From contig VGXD01000088.1 in the NCBI GenBank assembly GCA_016873525.1, forward strand, positions 1 to 8,019: a DNA stretch of 8,019 nt, given 5' to 3'. The position numbers and the translations under genes were made by a program. Position 1 is the first letter of the stretch. Every line of letters begins with the position of its first letter. The notes beneath the pieces are model-generated. The model searched no databases. It saw only the letters and a list, made by a program, of their open reading frames with translations, and was not told the origin of the DNA. Below, one piece after another: positions 5,744 through 8,019 of this stretch. Source of the stretch: Nitrospira sp. (GTDB lineage Bacteria > Nitrospirota > Nitrospiria > Nitrospirales > Nitrospiraceae).

Positions 5744-6000
5744 TGCCAGAGTTCCGGATCGATGGTGCGTTGCTCGGCCACGAGCTTTTCAAACTCTTCG
5801 GCTTCCTTCTTCGTCCATGTTCCGATCAGATGGTCGAGGTCGTGATAGCGGGTTTTCTCTTTCTTCTTCGCTTTGCCTCCCACGGATTCTTCCAGCAGCT
5901 CAATGACCGCCTTATTGACGCTTGTGCGTTTCTTCTTGGCCCGTTGCTGAACCGTTTTGGCTACTTCAGGCGGAAGGTTTCGCAATGTGATCGCTTTCAT
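5740..6000 (-). CDS. vapB: VapB/FitA-like ribbon-helix-helix antitoxin
   Basis: The product is 86 residues. The N-terminus MKAITLRNLPPEVAKTVQQ followed by SVNKAVIELLEES is a typical ribbon-helix-helix: a short strand, helix, then a second helix. It would bind the operator as a dimer. The C-terminal half, basic and then acidic (RYHDLDHLIGTWTKKEAEEFEKL), should wrap the VapC active site. A good ribosome site, GGAGG, lies 9 nt before the ATG. The gene is first in the vapBC operon, and a strong promoter and overlapping palindrome just upstream (6015-6073) fit autoregulation by the VapBC complex, as known for the family. Confidence 0.9.
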   Translation of the reverse strand: MKAITLRNLPPEVAKTVQQRAKKKRTSVNKAVIELLEESVGGKAKKKEKTRYHDLDHLIGTWTKKEAEEFEKLVAEQRTIDPELWQ

Positions 6001-6014
6001 GGCGTTACGCCTCC

Positions 6015-6044
6015 GTGCATCATCGGTGCATCATAACGATGCAC
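6015..6044 (-). promoter_or_regulatory. Probable VapBC operator
   Basis: A perfect palindrome, GTGCATC-ATAAC-GATGCAC (6026-6044), is followed one helical turn (11 bp) away by a third half-site GTGCATC (6015-6021). It begins right at the predicted transcription start of vapB, so bound repressor would block the polymerase. Ribbon-helix-helix antitoxins usually bind such spaced half-sites. Confidence 0.7.
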
Positions 6045-6073
6045 ATCATACTTCATGATCGATGGTCCGTCAA
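6045..6073 (-). promoter_or_regulatory. vapBC promoter
   Basis: The minus strand has TTGACG (6073-6068), a 17-bp spacer, and TATGAT (6050-6045), each 5 of 6 to the sigma-70 consensus. The start site would be near 6038, giving a ~38-nt leader that contains the operator and the GGAGG ribosome site. Confidence 0.75.
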
Positions 6074-6127
6074 ATCTGCGCCTCCCTTCATGACAGCTAA
6101 TAGGCGGTAGGTAGTCTCGGCGGCTAG

Positions 6128-6180
6128 GGGCGTTCCATTCGGGCGACGTCCAGGATGGAACGCCCTTCTCTTTTTATTTT
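6128..6180 (+). terminator. Strong intrinsic terminator on the plus strand, with no gene before it
   Basis: GGGCGTTCCAT (6128-6138) and ATGGAACGCCC (6155-6165) form a perfect 11-bp stem with a 16-nt loop, followed by TTCTCTTTTTATTTT. The nearest plus-strand gene ends at 3236, so this terminator has no obvious customer. It may stop an antisense or small transcript, insulate vapBC, or be part of an acquired block. Apart from vapBC control sites, terminators and a hairpin repeat, bases 6001-6369 hold no gene. Confidence 0.7.
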
Positions 6181-6222
6181 CTGAAGCTGGGGTTGGAAAG
6201 GACAAACTGCAAGCACAAACGG

Positions 6223-6248
6223 AAAGGCCACCGTTTCCGGTGGCCTTT
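6223..6248 (-). terminator. ahcY terminator (usable on both strands)
   Basis: AAAGGCCACC (6223-6232) pairs perfectly with GGTGGCCTTT (6239-6248) around a 6-nt loop. The minus-strand read ends in TTTCC-GTTT and the plus-strand read in TTTCTTC. The position, 122 nt past the ahcY stop, fits the end of the ahcY transcript. Confidence 0.65.
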
Positions 6249-6267
6249 CTTCATTGCTATTTCCTGG

Positions 6268-6362
6268 CAGGTGCGGCGCAGGTGCTCCTCACTGCGCGCA
6301 TCGGCCGAGCACGGTTTCATCGTGCGGGGTCTGCGAGCACAGGAGTGCCTGCGCCGCACCTG
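6268..6362. repeat. Long-hairpin repeat beside intact ahcY (R1)
   Basis: The arms 6268-6289 and 6341-6362 pair over 22 bp, including two adjacent G-U pairs that keep the RNA stem unbroken. The 51-nt core (6290-6340) matches R2 at 36 of 51 positions, with an inner GCACG-7 nt-CGTGC hairpin. The arm sequence is unrelated to that of R2. The repeat starts 7 bp past the ahcY stop codon. Confidence 0.65.
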
Positions 6363-6369
6363 CCCTCTC

Positions 6370-7626
6370 TTACGTGCCCATCTCCCAGGAGGCCAGGTAC
6401 TTTTCCTGTTCCTTCGTCAGCTTGTCGATCGTCATCCCCATCCCGATCAGCTTCAGCCGCGCGATCTCCTTGTCGATCACCGTCGGCACCGGATAGACCT
6501 TCTTCTCCAGATTTCGGTAGTTCTTCACGATGTATTCCGCGCCCAGGGCCTGGTTCGCAAAGCTCATGTCCATGACGCTGGAGGGATGGCCCTCGGCCAA
6601 GGCCAGGTTCACCAGCCGCCCTTCGCCCAAGAGGCTCACGCGCCTGCCGTTCTTGAGCGTGAACTGCTCCACGCCGGGCCGGATCGTGCGGCGCTTGCGG
6701 CTCAGCTTCTCCAGCGCCGGAATGTCCAGCTCCACGTTGAAGTGGCCGGAGTTGCAGACGATGGCCCCGTCCTTCATCGCTGTAAAGTGCTCGCCGCGAA
6801 TCACCTTCAAATTGCCGGTCACCGTCACGAAGAAGTCGCCGATCCGGGCCGCCGCCTCCATCGGCATGACGCGGAACCCGTCCATGACGGCTTCCAATCC
6901 TTTCACCGGATCGATTTCCGTCACGATCACGTCCGCCCCCAGCCCCTTGGCCCGCATGGCGATGCCGCGCCCGCACCAGCCGTAGCCGGCCACGACCACG
7001 GTGGAGCCGCAGACCAGGCGGTTGGTGCCCCGGATGATGCCGTCCATGGTGCTCTGGCCCGTGCCGTAGCGGTTGTCGAAGAGGTGCTTGGTGTCGGCGT
7101 CGTTGACCGAGATGACCGGGAACTTGAGCACCTTCTTGTCCGCCATGCTGCGCAGCCGGATGACGCCGGTCGTGGTCTCTTCGGTGCCGCCGATGACGTA
7201 CTTCAAAAGGTCTTTCCGCTTGCTGTGCAGGATGGACACGACATCCGCGCCGTCGTCCATCGTGACCTGCGGCTTGTGTTCGATGGCCGACTGGATGTGC
7301 TTGTAGTAGGTCTTGTTGTCCTCGCCCTTGATTGCGAAGACGGCGATGCCGTCGTGCGCGACCAGCGAGGCCGCCACGTCGTCCTGCGTGGACAACGGAT
7401 TGGAGGCGCAGAGCCGGACATCCGCGCCGCCGGCCTGGAGGGTCTTCATGAGGTTGGCGGTCTCGGTCGTCACGTGCAGGCAGGCGGTCATGCGCATGCC
7501 CTTGAAGGGCTTCTCCCGCTGGAACCGCTTTTTGATCAACCGCAGCACGGGCATGCTGGCTTCGGCCCATTCGATCTTCAATTTGCCCTGGGCCGCCAAC
7601 TTGATGTCTTTCACGTCGTGATCCAC
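6370..7626 (-). CDS. ahcY: S-adenosylhomocysteine hydrolase (adenosylhomocysteinase)
   Basis: This cytoplasmic NAD-dependent enzyme splits S-adenosylhomocysteine into homocysteine and adenosine, removing the inhibitor left by methyltransferases. Visible family motifs include H51 in CLHVTTETA, SNPLSTQDDVAA, D124 in TMDDGAD, E149 in GGTEETTTG, K180 and D184-N185 in DTKHLFDNRYG, and the Rossmann loop GYGWCGRG (214-221). At 418 residues it is the short archaeal/Thermotoga-type form: it lacks the ~40-residue insert, has GTGQS where animal enzymes have GCRES, and ends WEMGT rather than with a DHYRY tail. The start is GTG at 7626, supported by GGAGG 5 nt upstream. It lies downstream of metK on the same strand, separated by a 15-bp hairpin. 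Its last 31 residues are repeated at 5235-5330. Confidence 0.97.
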   Translation of the reverse strand: MDHDVKDIKLAAQGKLKIEWAEASMPVLRLIKKRFQREKPFKGMRMTACLHVTTETANLMKTLQAGGADVRLCASNPLSTQDDVAASLVAHDGIAVFAIKGEDNKTYYKHIQSAIEHKPQVTMDDGADVVSILHSKRKDLLKYVIGGTEETTTGVIRLRSMADKKVLKFPVISVNDADTKHLFDNRYGTGQSTMDGIIRGTNRLVCGSTVVVAGYGWCGRGIAMRAKGLGADVIVTEIDPVKGLEAVMDGFRVMPMEAAARIGDFFVTVTGNLKVIRGEHFTAMKDGAIVCNSGHFNVELDIPALEKLSRKRRTIRPGVEQFTLKNGRRVSLLGEGRLVNLALAEGHPSSVMDMSFANQALGAEYIVKNYRNLEKKVYPVPTVIDKEIARLKLIGMGMTIDKLTKEQEKYLASWEMGT

Positions 7627-7636
7627 GAGAACCTCC

Positions 7637-7671
7637 AGTGATGCGTGATGAGTGATGAGTAGTCAGTAAAA
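7637..7671. repeat. Degenerate heptamer repeat, array D
   Basis: Five 7-nt units with consensus GAGTGAT (CAGTGAT, GCGTGAT, GAGTGAT, GAGTAGT, CAGTAAA) lie between the ahcY ribosome site and the intergenic hairpin. The unit sequence differs from that of arrays A-C but the 7-nt period is the same. Confidence 0.5.
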
Positions 7672-7702
7672 GGGGGACGGGTTGGAGAACCCGTCCCCCT
7701 TT
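7665..7702 (-). terminator. 15-bp hairpin between metK and ahcY (terminator or attenuator)
   Basis: AAAGGGGGACGGGTT (7669-7683) and its perfect complement (7688-7702) enclose a 4-nt loop. On the minus strand the stem is followed by TTTTACTGAC, a short T tract. It starts 24 nt past the metK stop. No promoter is visible between it and ahcY, so partial read-through or RNA processing may set ahcY expression. Confidence 0.65.
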
Positions 7703-7726
7703 GTCGTATCCGCTTGCGGAAAGCCC

Positions 7727-8019
7727 TTAGAGCCCCGCCTCCCGGCGCAGGATTTTGGCCTTGTCGGTATTCTCCCAGGTGAAGCCCGGTTCGTTGCGGC
7801 CGAAGTGGCCATAGGCCGCCGTTCGCTTGTAGATGGGCCGACGCAGCTTGAGGTGCTCGATGATGCCGCGCGGGGTCATGGGGAAATGTTTGCGCACCAG
7901 CTTGTCCAACAGGTCCGGCGAGACCCGTTCGGTGTCCTTGGTGTGGATCAGGATGGAGACCGGGTCGGCGATGCCGATGGCGTAGGCCAACTGCACTTCG
8001 CACTTGTCGGACAGCCCGG
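7727..8019 (-). CDS. metK: S-adenosylmethionine synthetase, C-terminal part (start outside window)
   Basis: About 97 codons of the 3' end are visible and the frame is open to the window edge. The sequence reads GLSDKCEVQLAYAIGIADPV, then ILIHTKDTERVSPDLLDKLVRKHFPMTPRGII, then RRPIYKRTAAYGHFGRNEPGFTWENTDKA. These are the conserved C-terminal features of MetK: the CEVQLAYAIG strand, the TPRGIIEHLKLRRPIY helix and the YGHFGR motif. The enzyme joins methionine and ATP to form SAM, the methyl donor whose by-product AhcY then removes. The cytoplasmic tetramer is essential in most bacteria. The catalytic Lys and Asp residues of the N-terminal and central domains lie outside the window. Confidence 0.95.
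   Translation of the reverse strand, partial: GLSDKCEVQLAYAIGIADPVSILIHTKDTERVSPDLLDKLVRKHFPMTPRGIIEHLKLRRPIYKRTAAYGHFGRNEPGFTWENTDKAKILRREAGL

Noticed and set aside
4787..6369. CRISPR array in the repeat-rich intergenic zones
   Set aside because: Repeats are few, imperfect, unevenly spaced and palindromic, and no cas gene is present.
6317..7570. Second minus-strand open frame of 417 codons overlapping ahcY in another frame
   Set aside because: It is a frame shadow of ahcY; the product is Arg/Gly/His-rich and matches no family.
6193..7641. Plus-strand open frame of 482 codons over ahcY
   Set aside because: It is antisense to ahcY over nearly its full length, with a His/Asp/Leu-biased translation and no domain.
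7627..7726. SAH or SAM riboswitch before ahcY
   Set aside because: The gap contains only a simple terminator-like hairpin, a heptamer array and the ribosome site, with no room or motifs for a multi-stem aptamer.

Overview
The window looks like bacterial chromosome of fairly high GC. The best guess for the organism is a Nitrospira-like bacterium (Nitrospirota). This is inference: it rests on the short archaeal/Thermotoga-type S-adenosylhomocysteine hydrolase beside metK, the dense degenerate 7-nt repeats between genes, and the loose gene packing. No marker gene is present to prove it.

Layout. Bases 1-1035 (+) are the 3' part of a radical SAM gene, probably of the B12-binding type. It converges on 1047-2009 (-), a ferritin-like/VIT1-CCC1 fusion of the membrane-bound ferritin type. 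Next on the minus strand is a small DUF3574-type lipoprotein (2062-2526). Both minus genes have a consensus extended -10 (TGCTATAAT) almost touching the start codon.

Bases 2590-6100 are an accessory zone. A DUF4258 gene overlaps a YgiT-type zinc-finger gene (2668-3236, +), a probable toxin-antitoxin-like pair. A solitary HicB-like antitoxin follows (3388-3588, -), then an unrecognised AT-richer gene with one membrane anchor (3833-4702, -). Bases 4787-5234 have no gene but many hairpins and repeats. A vapBC toxin-antitoxin operon (5342-6000, -) has a clear promoter and palindromic operator. Degenerate heptamer repeats sit at the edges of the first two cassettes.

Bases 6370-8019 (-) are housekeeping: ahcY and the 3' end of metK, consecutive enzymes of the activated-methyl cycle. 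MetK makes SAM, methyltransferases turn it into SAH, and AhcY cleaves SAH to homocysteine and adenosine.

The most interesting structure is a second copy of the last 31 codons plus stop of ahcY (5235-5330), directly downstream of vapC. It encodes exactly the same 31 residues as the live gene but differs at 13 of 96 bases, all silent. Both ahcY ends are followed by a long hairpin whose inner 51-nt core is conserved while its outer arms differ in sequence but remain paired. The vapBC block is therefore bracketed by two ahcY 3' ends. This resembles elements that insert into the 3' end of a housekeeping gene and restore it with a silent variant, as at E. coli icd, although no integrase is visible here.
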